Positions 53,608-64,000 of a DNA stretch of 64,000 nucleotides are shown here, in pieces. A program made the translations under genes and the position numbers. The stretch spans positions 186,001 to 250,000 of the forward strand of contig JAQOTA010000038.1 in the NCBI GenBank assembly GCA_029532415.1, written 5' to 3'. The notes under the pieces are model-generated. The model ran no database searches and was not told the DNA's origin. It saw only the letters and a list, made by a program, of their open reading frames with translations. Positions within the stretch are counted from its first letter, which is position 1; every line of letters starts with the position of its first letter. Source of the DNA: Marasmius tenuissimus. Lineage: Eukaryota > Basidiomycota > Agaricomycetes > Agaricales > Marasmiaceae.

Positions 53608-55328
53608 ATGAGCAAAAGCAAGGGACTTCCTTCTCTCGACCAGCTCGCCGCCAGAATTAATGCCCAGCCTCCCAAGGAATCCTCGAATGATTCCTCAGCG
53701 CGCATCCGATTGCCCTTGACGTCGCTCAGGACAGGCTCAACGACCTCGATAAACACGACGGCATCCTCGTCTGCAGACTCGACCGCTGTGCAGCCTCCAG
53801 CAACAAGGAGCACGTCGCCATCAGCTATTACCATCACCAATTCGGGTGCTTCGACGCCCTCGTCCGAGGTTGTCGTCCCCACTGGCGGTGACCCCAATCT
53901 CACAGCCGATAAGCTCGAGAAACTACAACAGCTATCTGCAGATTCACCCAACTCTGCATCCAACTCTGCCACACCATCGCCTATTGTCCCTTCAGCGACA
54001 GCACCCAAGAAACAAGTGAAAGGTTACAAAAACATTCCCAGCCTGGATGCCATCACCGCTCGCCTGCTCAAGCCCAAGATTCCACCTCAGGAATTATCTA
54101 TTGACGGCACGGATGAGCCTCCAGAACTCCCCACAATCGAGGATCCGAAGACACCAGGTCTCCAGATGAAGGCACCGGAACACCCTCTTCAACATCCTTG
54201 GACAATCTTTCACGATACCAAGGCCAAATACCCCTTCACGCCAGCACCGGTCGGCGCTCCAGTCCAATCTCCAGCTAGTGCAACCCCAGACGGCCACTTC
54301 ACACCAGCACCCGTCGATTCAAACGATTACGAGGCTGGCCTCACGGTCATTGGAACATTCCATACCGTGGAGCAGTTTTGCCGGTACTTCAACTGGCTGA
54401 AACCGCCGAGCAAGTTGGAGAAGAATAGCAACTACCATTTGTTCAAGGTGTGTGGATCTACATCCAGTGACAGAGACTCGCGTGCTGAATTTGTCGCTTT
54501 TCGTGTGCAATCAGGAAGGCATCAAACCCATGTGGGAAGATCCAGCGAACAAAGATGGCGGTAAATGGGTTCTGACGATGAAAAACAGCCCTGCTCTACT
54601 CGACAGGTGCGTAATTCTGTGAATCTTCGTACCATCGGTTATTTAACATAACTTTTCAGGTGCTGGAGTTGGGTAGCTATGGCTCTGGTTGGTGAGGAAC
54701 TCGAAGAAGACATGGACGAGATTTGTGGTGCTGTTGTCAGTCTCAGGAGCAAGGTCGACCGTATTCAGGCGAGTACATTCTTCATCATGACGCGTGATAA
54801 TCAGCGCCTGCGGCCTGCTCCGTTTCACAATCACGCAGCTAACCTCTATCGTTTGCTTTCCCCAATCCTCATACATAGGTATGGACTCGCACTAAAGAAG
54901 ACGTCGAGAAGATCAACGGGATCGGTCGGAAACTGGTCAAGCTGCTTGACGTAGGAGAGAAAGACGGCATTGGCCTCGAGTTCCAGGTTCGTGCCCGTGA
55001 AGCTTTCCATGCTGTGTTTGTTTGATTGATGCTTTCTTTTCAGTACAACACGGACGACCGCCCTCAGCCCAACAAGTTCCTTTCGATCCAGTCAATGCCT
55101 CCGACCGGTTCGTTCCGTTCCTCGTTCAACCATTCGAGCCCTGTGCAAGGTGCTGGTGGATTTGGGAGCGGGGTTGGACTTGGCGGCGGTGTTCCGTTGG
55201 GACATTCACATTCGCGGTCGGTGGGAGGCACTAACGGGAATGTGGGGCAGGCAGAACAACAAGGACCGCAGAGCGCGCATCCTAGCACCGGATTTAGTGG
55301 GGGAGCACTTGGTGGATGGAGAAAATAG
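53608..55328 (+). CDS. eIF4E-2 / 4EHP-type mRNA cap-binding protein
   Basis: Five exons: 53608-54447, 54515-54606, 54660-54768, 54879-54986 and 55044-55328; 477 residues in one frame. It binds the 5' cap (m7G) of mRNA. The class II (4EHP-like) members often repress translation. The N-terminal about 215 residues are serine/threonine/proline-rich and poorly ordered. The eIF4E fold follows: HPWTIFHDTK, then TVIGTFHTVEQFCRYFNWLKPPS, IKPMWEDPANKDGGKWVL, LLDRCWSW..MALVGE and VWTRTKEDVEKINGIGRKL. WEDP is the cap-stacking tryptophan region. A glycine/serine-rich tail ends the protein. The start at 53608 (MSKSKGLPSLD) is chosen because upstream codons lack conservation-like character. The third intron uses GC-AG borders. 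This is a housekeeping gene, so this side of the window is ordinary chromosome. Confidence 0.9.
54769..54878 (+). other. GC-AG intron in the cap-binding protein gene
   Basis: The exon ends CGTATTCAG and the intron begins GCGAGT and ends CATACATAG; only this border joins DRIQ to VWTR in frame. At 110 bp it is about twice as long as the other introns (53-67 bp). Confidence 0.75.
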
Positions 55329-55763
55329 GTCTGGATAGGATGAGAAGTTTGAAGCTACGTGTATGTGTTCTGTATCGTGACTCGCGTCTTTTTTTATTGT
55401 CCTGGTTCTACGGATCGCAGCTTAAGAATGTCTCTCCATGATACATAGCATACGTACAATGCCACGCAAGTTGTTATTTATTGATGGCTCAACCAACGAA
55501 ATAGTCCAATGCCCATCTTCTATGCCAATGAACGATAGACGTCTACGCCCAGGGTCCTCCAGACATTGGGGAATTGTCGGTATTCCGGTGGGTTTGGAAG
55601 ATTTACATTGGCCCCACAGGCGCAGCAAGCGAAGAAAAGGTTTGAGCAGCGTTCGCTTCTCGATGATGTAGCATAGTTAAGGGTTATATCGGATGCGCAA
55701 GATATGTTCGCTGTGTTGGGGAGGTTCATGTTCCTACTGAGCGTTAGAGAGTCTGAAGGCGAG
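55329..55763. other. Intergenic between convergent genes
   Basis: Holds the 3' ends of the cap-binding gene (+) and the BTB gene (-). Open frames at 55422-55671 on both strands are overlapping shadows with no motif. No gene supported. Confidence 0.45.
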
Positions 55764-57289
55764 TTATGACATTCCGTAATGCTTTTTCTTTGACTGGATT
55801 AGTTTTTTAAGTTCTTTGCAGGCGTAGCATGTCACAAAGAGCAGAAAAGGATGTCCAGGGAACGCAGTCTTACCTTGGCGTTTCATTCGCAAAAAAAAAA
55901 TCGAGTAGGTCGTCCCAGAGCTTGAATATCTGTCTTCATCACCGATGAGAGTCTTCAAAGTTTCATCTTCCAACCCCCCGAGTTGGGTTTCAATCTTGCC
56001 CAGACGTCGCTTTTTATCGGACCTGCTCGAGCCACTCCTTGTCCAGTTCCTTATTTCATCTGTGAAATCATTGTAGGCTAACCTGTGGATTAAAGCAGCG
56101 TGGCGACGAGACAAGAGAACCACCTTACAGTGAATCTCCCGCCACAATTTGTCTTCGAGTTCCTCCCACCCGTGGAGATCCCGGAGCTGTGGCAACAAGT
56201 CCTGCCCCTCCAACGGCAGCAGAGGGCAAGATGATCGGTCTCTTGTCTGATTAGTCTTTTCTACTCGGTCCTCCTCTCCTCTGACGCTCGCAGGGGGGTC
56301 AAATTTCGGGTGGCTGGAGGCCTGTAGGGGCGTATAACTTTGAACTGTCATTGTGTGATCGCCGGAGTCTGACTTGGGGTCCTCTGGTGGCGCAGGCTCC
56401 CAAGGTCTCACGTCCTCCGAACTCAAGGAGGCTCTTCCTGTGCGTACTACCGGAGAAGAGGTCGCTTCCTCCGGTTTAAGTCCCAGAGCCCCTGGTTCCC
56501 ATATCGGCTCGTCCCCTTCCTCAGCGTTATCCTTTTCCTCTGAGCCAAAGTCATCCACAATCGAGTCTCGCGCTCGTCGAATCTCCTCCCTCAACCGCGT
56601 TTCACGCGCCTTCACTACCACTAGCACGCCCTTCATCCCAATCATCTCTGCTTCATCCTCTTCGACCATCTCGACGCGCCTGGCAAGAGCGTCATACGCT
56701 GGTTGCAACCACTTCTCGACACCGTACGTGTTGGCAATTTGAATCATTCGCGCTGGTGTAAGCGCACCGGACCTACTCGAGGTAACCTGGCAGTGGAAGT
56801 GGCAGGCGTCGATGGCAGCGATGGCATGCTCTCGCGCACGAGGGAAATCCATGATCGTAGAGATAGAAAGAAGATTGACCCAGGACTCGATTGGGGTGTC
56901 AGTCGGAGAAACTTGGTACATTCTTGGATACACGTTCAGTGTCGTACGTTGGAGGGATGAGCATAGAAAGACGGGCCTCACCTTTCGTAGAAGAAATCCA
57001 ATAAACTTTCGAACTCATGTATCTTTAACTCCGGAACGCGATAGAAGCCATCCGAATGAGTAGACTGCGCTGCTAACATTGTGCTGAAACACGTTGAATC
57101 TCTCTCGAGAAAGTATCGGTGAATGTTGAATTTGATATTGTCTTCCACCTAGTAGGGCCCGTGAAAGCGAATCCATCAGTAGACTGGATCAGTGAGAAAC
57201 AGAATGAGTGCCGCGACACTGACAACGAAGGCAACGTTTGCGTCTGTAAAGTTGTATCTCGAGTGGTTTTCATATCCTGGCAACTTCAT
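55764..57289 (-). CDS. BTB/POZ domain protein
   Basis: Three exons on the minus strand: 57289-57224, 57148-56982 and 56922-55764; the lengths sum to 463 codons plus stop, in frame throughout. Residues about 10-110 form the BTB/POZ fold used for protein-protein contact: YNFTDANVAFV, VEDNIKFNIHRYFLERDSTCF and PELKIHEFESLLDFFYER. A helical stretch follows (SWVNLLSISTIMDFPRAREHAI, then VEKWLQPAYDALARRVEMV). This is the usual build of the many BTB proteins of mushrooms. The C-terminal 200 residues are acidic and low-complexity, then basic. The end (TYSIFFLRMKRQG onward) may be affected by an unrecognised last intron. The partner and role are unknown. Confidence 0.8.
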
Positions 57290-57779
57290 GGTCAAGTTTT
57301 TATCTTTTTGAAAGTCGAGTCGCGGCTTCAATGAGAGCTAGAGAACGTGGTGGTCGTGGAGCAACTCAGGTAGGCGACGCCAACTCGCTTGGATTTGAAC
57401 CACCGCTACGCTTGTCGTACATTCGTCTCGTCGGACCACAGAAATGTTAGCAGCAGATAGCCAGATTCAGGGTTCTCGATTCTGAAAGTGGTTTCGACAA
57501 ATTATACTGGAAGTGCGACTATTACGGGACTGGTAGTATCAAGGACATGGACTAGATATCTAATTACATACCATCCTGCCGCACAGAGCCCCTCCGAGGT
57601 TCAAGTAAAGGTGTGCCGGGCGAACACCGCGCAGGCGGGAATACCATGAGATCGACAAAGCTCCTCCGTATGGCCAAAGCGAGAGGCACCCACGGCGGAG
57701 GTTCATTCAAGGACAGGGGCCGCCTAGGCAGAACCAGCCTGTATTGTACCGCTTCCTCCACTTGACTGCGTGTCAGCAA
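57290..57779 (-). other. Region between F-box and BTB genes, possible F-box extension
   Basis: The frame of the F-box gene stays open for 71 codons beyond its TGA at 57780-57782, to 57564. The codons just after it include a branch-like ctgac and cag end (57757-57770), as at an intron 3' border. An alternative spliced C-terminus is therefore possible. The rest (57290-57560) would be the BTB gene promoter; nothing else is seen. Confidence 0.35.
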
Positions 57780-59321
57780 TCAACACTCCAGTCCCGTTAG
57801 GGATTGGAAGCCTTTCCCCTTCCTAGAACGAAGCTCGCGTAAGTAGTAATTCTCATCTAATCGGAGAAGACGCACATCATCCACCAAAATGACCTTGACC
57901 GTCCTCTTGGAGATCGTTTTTGAGAGCTGACCTCGGATCCCCTCCGAGAACTCAGTCCATGTCGGTAAACGACGCTCGGGGTATACGACAGGCTCCACTA
58001 TCACATCGAACACCACAAGCTGCAAAGACGGAAAAGCCTTGTCGTCTGCGAGCATGTCATCGAACAAATTCCAACCCAGATTCAATGTCGCATTCACAGT
58101 GAAACCTAGATGGAATCTGCTGTATCTCGGTGACAGGTTGAGCTTTTTCAGACGGCACGCTGACCCAGACATCGCTTGTAACATAAATTTGGTGTCACAC
58201 ACAAACAGACTGGAGGTGAAGGAGTCCTTGTAGCCTTTGTCGCCTTCGAGCGGAATGAAAGCGACCGTCTCGAGGGCGGTGAAGTGTTGTAGAGCTGGAG
58301 ACGATCCCAGATGTTCTTGACAGACGGATGAGTACAAGTCAACGATACGATATTTGCACCAAGATACGTCGCAAGATAGCTCACCGGTAACCAGGTCTTC
58401 GGGATTGTAGGCTCTTACCGATGGAACCTGGGAGAGCCTGAATATACGGGAACCGGGAATGATGAGAGTAAGTGAAGTAACGCTCCGGCCGATCAGCCTG
58501 ATGAAGTCGTCGAGGGCTTTGAAATCACATGAGTCGAGGGAATCAAAGTACGACCAAGCAAGTGTTAGACTGCGTAAACCCGACAAATCAAACGCAGGTC
58601 CGGTCAACCAAAGCAGATGATCGACAGAAAGCCCGACATCAAGGATCGTAATTGTCCGTAACGTTCGAGCTTTGCCATCCCTAGGAGGGACCTCTCGCAT
58701 CTCGAGCCCCGTATTACGAGTGTCCTCGAGATTCCCTTCGTCGTAGCCGTCGCCAATTTCTCCAGGTGTAAAGTTATCGACGTTGGGAAAGGAAAACAAG
58801 AGGTCCGGTAGGTCCTTGATTCTGCACATCCCTCGGATATCAGTGACCCACAGGGTCCGCACAGAGCGGCTCAGTCCCTTCACCAGTCTCGCTTCTACCG
58901 GTCCCCATCGTTTAATGTCAACCAAATCCAGCCCTGTAACGCAAGGAAGACTCGAGATAAGAGTCTTTGCTGTCCTGGTTCGCAAGTACGCACGACCCAA
59001 ACAGTCATCGTCGTCACTCAAGCACAACTGTCTCACGTAGCGCCCGAGATGAGGAAAATCTTTGAATTTTCTGTTCCAGAATTTGCATTCTTGGCCGTTG
59101 TCGATCTCGACGCGCATGAATAATCGAGCTTGAGCAGCTGCTTTCCAGCTCCGGTCCACCAGCGATATTTTCTGCAGCGTCTCCCACTCGTTCCATGCAT
59201 GGAAAAACTCGACAATGAGAGAAAGAATCTCCGGGGGTAAGTTGCGAGTCGATGCATTGTCCCGATGTTCGAACCCTCTACCAGGGATTTCGGAATCGGT
59301 TCGACGTTTCTTATTCTCCAT
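57780..59321 (-). CDS. F-box protein, leucine-rich-repeat-like
   Basis: One 513-codon frame from the ATG at 59321. The N-terminus is basic with a nuclear-signal-like NKKRR. An F-box lies at about residues 27-70 (NLPPEILSLIVEFFHAWNEWETLQKISLVDRSWKAAAQARLF), the segment that binds SKP1 in SCF ubiquitin ligases. The remainder has spaced leucine-containing strands (RYVRQLCL, ISSLPCVTGLDLV, LSGLRSLTLAW, SVTSLTLIIPG), as in the large mushroom families of F-box proteins with degenerate repeats. No transmembrane or signal segment. Target unknown. It may be spliced to a further C-terminal exon at 57770-57564. Confidence 0.8.
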   Translation of the reverse strand: MENKKRRTDSEIPGRGFEHRDNASTRNLPPEILSLIVEFFHAWNEWETLQKISLVDRSWKAAAQARLFMRVEIDNGQECKFWNRKFKDFPHLGRYVRQLCLSDDDDCLGRAYLRTRTAKTLISSLPCVTGLDLVDIKRWGPVEARLVKGLSRSVRTLWVTDIRGMCRIKDLPDLLFSFPNVDNFTPGEIGDGYDEGNLEDTRNTGLEMREVPPRDGKARTLRTITILDVGLSVDHLLWLTGPAFDLSGLRSLTLAWSYFDSLDSCDFKALDDFIRLIGRSVTSLTLIIPGSRIFRLSQVPSVRAYNPEDLVTGELSCDVSWCKYRIVDLYSSVCQEHLGSSPALQHFTALETVAFIPLEGDKGYKDSFTSSLFVCDTKFMLQAMSGSACRLKKLNLSPRYSRFHLGFTVNATLNLGWNLFDDMLADDKAFPSLQLVVFDVIVEPVVYPERRLPTWTEFSEGIRGQLSKTISKRTVKVILVDDVRLLRLDENYYLRELRSRKGKGFQSLTGLEC

Positions 59322-59735
59322 CCTAGCCTGTCAAGCTTAGTGAGGACATTGTTCAGATAATGAGGAAAAGAATAGGCAAGATGACACATACGCCTAGACC
59401 CTGAACAAAAGGAGGGACTGGTAACGATGAGAAAAAGTCGCGTTGTTTGCACATGCTTGGTTCTTTTGTTCGTGTGAGAAACACGTGGCCAAGTGCCGTG
59501 ACTATTGTGACTGCGTCACTTGTCCATCGCGGGGGCCCTTCAGCGTTCAACATTGACCTTGACCACCAACTGCCACCATCCTTCCCCCCAATTGTGCTTC
59601 CCTTCTATTTTTCTTGCGCAACACCACATTCTCATACTCTTTAACATTTATTTCTGGGAAATTTGAAGACCATACTCAACGAGAAGAAGCACGACTCGAA
59701 AATCGCAACGTTCAACCTTCTTTTTGCCCTTTACC
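59322..59735. other. Divergent promoter region
   Basis: About 410 bp between the F-box gene (-) and the next gene (+), whose starts face apart. Pyrimidine-rich runs lie near 59575-59620 upstream of the plus-strand ATG. No coding sequence supported. Confidence 0.45.
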
Positions 59736-60564
59736 ATGCTCAAATCTGAAGCAAAGGAGGTGGCATTGCCTCCATCACGTCCATTGAAGCGCTCTGCGTC
59801 GACAGCTTCTCTACCAACACCTCCCAGGACTCTCAGACGGCGAAGGAACGCCAAGTCAAGGCGAGCCGCTCCTGTCTCGTCGGACGATGACAGCGATGTT
59901 GAGGAGAAGAGAGGGAGAGCAGTAAAGCGCAGGAAGATTAGTAGCATCCGGGAAGAAGACGAAGACCAGGAAGCGTTCTGGGCTGCAGATGACGACCGTG
60001 TTGAGCAGGGCTCGACGAAACCGAAAAGCACGATGTCAGAACCTGAAATGTCACTAGCAGGCTTCGATGAGTCTGATTCGGAAACGACCTCATTTCTATC
60101 TCGTCGACGTTCCAAGCAATCTGCATCATCGACAGGATCCGCTCCAGTCTCTCCACCGCCTTCCTATCGTCGACCTCGTGGTGCCAAGGTAGTCAGCATC
60201 AAGACGACCAGGCAACTGGCTCTCAAGGCAGTCGTCGAGGAGCGCGAGGAAGGGCAGAAGGAGGAAGAGAAGGCGGTTGAAAAGAAGGAGGACGCTAGCC
60301 CAGGAACGATAGCTTCGCCACCTCCAGCTACCCCCAAAACGCCAAAAGCGCAGATTCGCTCTGGGATCTCGCCGATGATGTTGCTACGAGACTCTCCTGA
60401 TAATCCATTCTTGTCTTCCCCAGAGTCCCCCAGTGGCACTGGTCCCAGCACGGCGACTGTGGCAGAAGGGCGAGGAAAAGGCGCCGTTTTTGAAGAACAG
60501 CCATTTGTTCAGATGGTCTTGTAAGCATCTCTTGTTTTTCATTCCTGTTATCCTTTTGTTCATC

Positions 60565-60603
<39 letters not shown>

Positions 60604-61000
60604 TCTCGATAGCCGCGGCGTTCGCAAGACCTACCCTAACCCTTATTACGACCACAAACGCGGCCGTCCCAAGTCCCCTGATCCCAACTCGTTGTTGCCC
60701 CCCGAACACCCTGACTATTCACCTGACCTGCGTGGACAGCCAAAGGTGCTCTGGCCCACCAAGAAGTCCAAAGCCGCGGTAGAAGAGCCCAAGACGCCGA
60801 CGAAGAAACCGTTGACGCGGACCACACCGGCGGCGGCGGCAGCATCTCTGAAGACTCCACCTCAGACGAAGAAGAGAACTACGGGTAAGACCAGGAATCT
60901 GGTCGATAGTGATGACGAGGATGAAGATGATAAGGGGTTGGACGAGGATGACGTTTTGCCCGTTCGCCCGTTGAGGCTGTTCACAGAAAAGTCTTCGTAG
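59736..61000 (+). CDS. Low-complexity nuclear-type protein with DNPF motif
   Basis: Exon 1 (59736-60520) and exon 2 (60613-61000) join in frame to give 390 residues. The protein has clusters of arginine/lysine (RTLRRRRNAKSRR, AVKRRKI), acidic patches and proline/threonine-rich linkers. Two short conserved-looking islands stand out: SPMMLLRDSPDNPFLSSPE at the end of exon 1, and FRGVRKTYPNPYYDH across the splice, followed by LLPPEHPDYSPD and KVLWP. The C-terminus is a strongly acidic run of about 20 residues. I recall similar arrangements in uncharacterised basidiomycete proteins but cannot name the family. The bipartite basic clusters suggest the nucleus. The ATG at 59736 follows a pyrimidine-rich leader. 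Confidence 0.75.
60566..60599 (+). repeat. TC microsatellite inside intron
   Basis: About 16 units of TC lie in the single intron (60521-60612) of the preceding gene, ending about 13 bp before the AG. It forms an extended polypyrimidine tract and is likely to vary in length between strains. Confidence 0.9.
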
Positions 61001-61772
61001 GCGCTGCCCCTTGCTTCCTAGCCGTTGCGATTCATTTGCACACTTTACTTTCCTTGTCTCTCTTTTCTTGCTGTTCCTTCCTCTTTTCTTCTTGACTTTT
61101 TTTTTGATTTGCGACACCTCGAATTGACCATGACCTACTCTGCGACACCTACCTATCATCCTACCCCCTGCTCTACCCGTCCAGCGATCTTCTATTCCCT
61201 TGCTATCAATCTTCCCAACTTCTTGATATGCATATCATTTTCATTATCCATTCTTTATCTTTCTCTATGTCAATGAAATGGCCTCCGACATCCACATGCG
61301 ATCGTCTACGACATACATACATTCTAACTGTAGCTATTTACAAAATGCTCGAATACGTCGAAAAACATAATTTTTTCCCAGCGTTCTGTGCTGTCTTGTG
61401 CGCCTGGCCTTCAACATTACCTGTACGCTGCAACAGCAATGAAGATCCTAGATCTCCGCAATACTCGCACCCTCAAATGTGCCTTGATCCCAGCGCCCTC
61501 TGCTCTACCTAGTCATCACCTTGCTTGGCAAGGTCGCTAGCTTGCCAACGTTCACGAGTTCTCATTGAGGATGGTAATGGCACCCTTGCCACTGCGCTGC
61601 TGCAGTGGGCTTGACCCAGGCGGGTGGTATTGCTGTCCCGCGCCGTGAGCAAGTTCAAAGCAGCTGTTATATAAGATGTGTTTCCAGACTGTGCCAGAGC
61701 CAATATAACTACTGGGACAGACTCTCGCTCCTATTTAGCTACACCTGTATGAGCGGCCTCTCAACCGAGCGC
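61001..61772. other. Intergenic between convergent genes
   Basis: Holds the 3' ends of the low-complexity gene (+) and the peroxidase gene (-). Only short unconvincing frames. Pyrimidine-rich 61030-61110; no repeat recognised. Confidence 0.45.
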
Positions 61773-63777
61773 TCAGGTGAAAAGTGAGACCGTAGTCTGC
61801 CGGATCGTCTCTCCTCCAATCTCGGCGTCAATATCGAAGAAAGTAAAGCTCTCGCTGATGTTCGCAGAGAAGAACGTGTAGCCGCCCGTCGGAGTATGTC
61901 GAGGGTCCGGTGCAAGGTCTACCCTGGCGCGAGGAGGGATCGGGTAAGTTCCATTACCAGGCTTCCAGGTGAGCACGGAGACTTTCGAGGATGCATCCCC
62001 CCGTACCTAGAAATGGCCGGAGTAGTCAGCTACTCGAGGTGCAGCCTGTATCGAGGTATGGAGTCAACATACAGCAACGACCAAATCCGCAGTTATAGGT
62101 TGAGGGTTCCCGGAGAATCTCTTGGTTCGGTCGAAATCGTACAAAACCTTATCTTGAGGAATGGTCTTCACTAAGTCGTCTAACCTCGGCGGTGAGCCGT
62201 CTCCCTCGTCGACTTCGAACCAGAACTTGGAGATGGAGCCTTTTATATCGACACTTGCGTTGAAGGAATAGGAATTGAAACCGGGCACCCCATACCGCTC
62301 CCGAGGAAGGCCAAAAGCACGATTGAACACACCGTTTTCCCGTGGTGCAGCCGAGCATCCAGATGTTGGACATACTGAAGCGCCCTCGCGATCGTTCCAG
62401 AACAGTGTCACCTTGCGATTTGGGGTTTCCTCCCCGATTATCTGTGATTAGCGTAGAACGATTAGTAGGGCTAATGGCAGCGATAAAGAACCTTAATCAA
62501 TACGCACGCGCAATTCTACTTCAAATTTGAATGTCCCGTCCGAGTTTGTCGAGGGAGACAGCTGGAGCCTTGTGACTTTGAATAGCATAGGTTTCACGAC
62601 GTCGGTGAGAACAACGTTCGCAGGGACCGTATTGATCATTTTTTCGAATAGCTCTCCACAAGTCCTGTTGAATACATCCGGGTCGACTAGGCTAACAGAT
62701 TCACAAAGCCGCAGATATTCCATCCGAGTAAATCAGTAGGAATTGACACGGTTACCCTTGCATGGTGGCATTTCCATCACTCGAGAAGATCCTGAGGTCC
62801 GAATTCGTGGTCGAGTTTGGTCCGATCACCAACGGATTGGGGGTCGTGCCATCGAGATAACCTGTGATGCTATGGAATGGCAGGAGTCAAACCCGTTATG
62901 AGAGAGAAGGACAGAGTGAAGCCAACCGCACACTCACATCGAATGGTCAAACGGCGTCGTCCCATCAAAAAGGTTGAACATTCACATTCTCGTTCTTGGT
63001 AATGCCCGGGAAATCGTCTCGTCGAACGCCGCCCACGGAATGACCGCATGCAACAAGACATATCATCTCGGACTGAGTAAATCCTTGGCGCCTGAAGGAC
63101 TCCAAGTGTGACTTGAAATCTTGGTGGGGCTCCGGTACGGTTTCTGGTCCAGCTGCGGTCGCGTCGATTCGTCCCCCACGAAGAGGGACCCTGGGGCCGT
63201 TGCCACAGTTGTCAATCGCTCTCACAGCAGCAAAGGCAAAGATGTCGGCAACTAATAATGTGAACAAATAAGGGCGAGGATCTCTGGATGGTATATACTG
63301 GAGGGATTACTTGATACATCGGGACGCATGAAAGGGACGAGTTCGTCAACCGATTTACGCATACCAAGCCCAACATTCTGGAGCAACAGTCTTCAGTCAG
63401 GTCTGAGGTACGTGGTAATCATAATTGGATGCAACCCACCTGTGGTCGGTCGAGTTCGTAGATTATGGATGCATCCAAACCTCCTGAGCCGTCGTCCGAG
63501 ACATTGTGGGTAGACATGTCATGATACGCCTGATAAACGGTTCAATCGCAGCCTGGCGTCTACCACAGTTCTCGAAACGGCTCACTAATCGTAGCCACTG
63601 TGCAGCGGTGGTTGTGTTGTCGCGCGAGTCGCAAGGAAAGTCGATGGGGCCAGAAAGGTAGGAATCATCGAACATTAGACGTTCGAGGTGTTCGATAGTC
63701 TCCTGAGGGCCTGCCGACACGAGTCGAGCGAAAATGAGGAGAGTAGTAACCCAGGAACCGAGGGCGAATGAGGGCAT
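61773..63777 (-). CDS. Secreted heme peroxidase, one apparent frameshift
   Basis: Eight exons on the minus strand: 63777-63586, 63529-63440, 63377-63311, 63251-62938, 62869-62756, 62691-62508, 62441-62073 and 62006-61773. An N-terminal signal peptide (about 22 residues, LLIFARLVSA) is followed by the heme peroxidase domain. The distal site WLRLAYHDM (Arg and His acting on peroxide) is rebuilt across intron 1. The structural block ADIFAFAAVRAIDNCGNGP..PLRGGRID comes next, then the proximal heme ligand in MICLVACGHSVGGVR. The long C-terminal part, about 300 residues, is beta-rich with NGT/NRT/NAS glycosylation sites and no family I can name. The exon lengths sum to 521 codons plus one base. The extra base coincides with a run of five T (62967-62971) where four would keep QPF-DGTTPFDH in frame. 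Oxidation of a secreted or wall substrate is inferred; the substrate is unknown. Confidence 0.82.
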
Positions 63778-64000
63778 GACAGAGCTGTGTGGGTGAGCTC
63801 GATGGCCGGGACCACATCTTATATGTAGCGGGATTACTGCAACTCGAAAGCTAATCCTCTGGAATCAAAATAGCGCGTCGAATCCTTTGCAGACGCAGAG
63901 AACATGGACCTCGGGATGTATTGAGGACTGCGGAAACACCTCATTCGGATTGAGGTTGATGAGCTCGGAGACTCATGGCCGAAGATACTGAATGTGAATG
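63778..64000 (-). promoter_or_regulatory. Peroxidase upstream region with TATA-like motif
   Basis: On the minus strand CATATAAGAT (63814-63823) lies about 40 bp before the ATG at 63777, a plausible TATA box. The rest of the segment to the window edge has no supported gene. Confidence 0.45.

Overview
The window is nuclear DNA of a filamentous fungus, most likely a mushroom-forming basidiomycete (Agaricomycetes). This rests on short GT-AG introns of about 50-60 bp, host genes typical of that group (eIF4E-2, BTB/POZ, F-box, secreted heme peroxidase, DUF6589 and RecQ-like genes), and the Ty3/gypsy chromoviruses, Ty1/copia elements and PIF/Harbinger element seen here. No rRNA, tRNA or CRISPR was recognised. 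Everything is read by eye from the sequence; family names come from motif recognition, not searches.

Region 1 (1-8605) holds old wreckage: a minus-strand gypsy relic with an LTR fragment in its end, a foldback element (4184-4550), a LINE 3' fragment (5015-6130), two inverted copies of an unclassified repeat, and the 5' part of a PIF/Harbinger transposon cut at about 8605.

Region 2 (8605-41595) is a nested retrotransposon stack that can be unpicked with target-site duplications (TSDs). A plus-strand copia element (copia P, from about 12173 to 41595, 5' end lost) was hit by a minus-strand copia (copia-1, 8605-12172), a solo LTR (12658-13412, TSD ctggc), a complete gypsy chromovirus G (15457-33891, TSD ctcct), a non-autonomous LTR element E (34388-38879, TSD gaaac) and another solo LTR (39188-40094, TSD attgt) that itself holds a 180-bp Harbinger-like MITE (TSD tta). 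G carries two copies of an unfamiliar 2.7-kb element with TGTA...TACA ends (element D). One copy of D is broken by copia-2, which contains a further solo LTR (TSD tcaac), so nesting reaches five levels. G also has an internal 5.35-kb inversion between AATCT and AGATT.

Region 3 (41596-53120) has a third, intact D copy (42095-44799, TSD acgg). Next comes a convergent gene pair, a DUF6589 gene (+) and a RecQ-like helicase gene (-), enclosed by an inverted repeat (about 45025-45095 and 52900-52966). A solo LTR of copia P (45155-45660, TSD tgtca) sits just inside the left arm. The pair looks like the cargo of a large DNA element and is decaying.

Region 4 (53600-64000) is ordinary host sequence: an eIF4E-2-type cap-binding protein, a BTB/POZ protein, an F-box protein, a low-complexity nuclear-type protein and a secreted heme peroxidase with one apparent frameshift.

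Almost every stop codon inside element coding regions is TGA where the family has arginine, or TAA/TAG where glutamine fits, that is C-to-T change. This points to methylation-driven or RIP-like decay.
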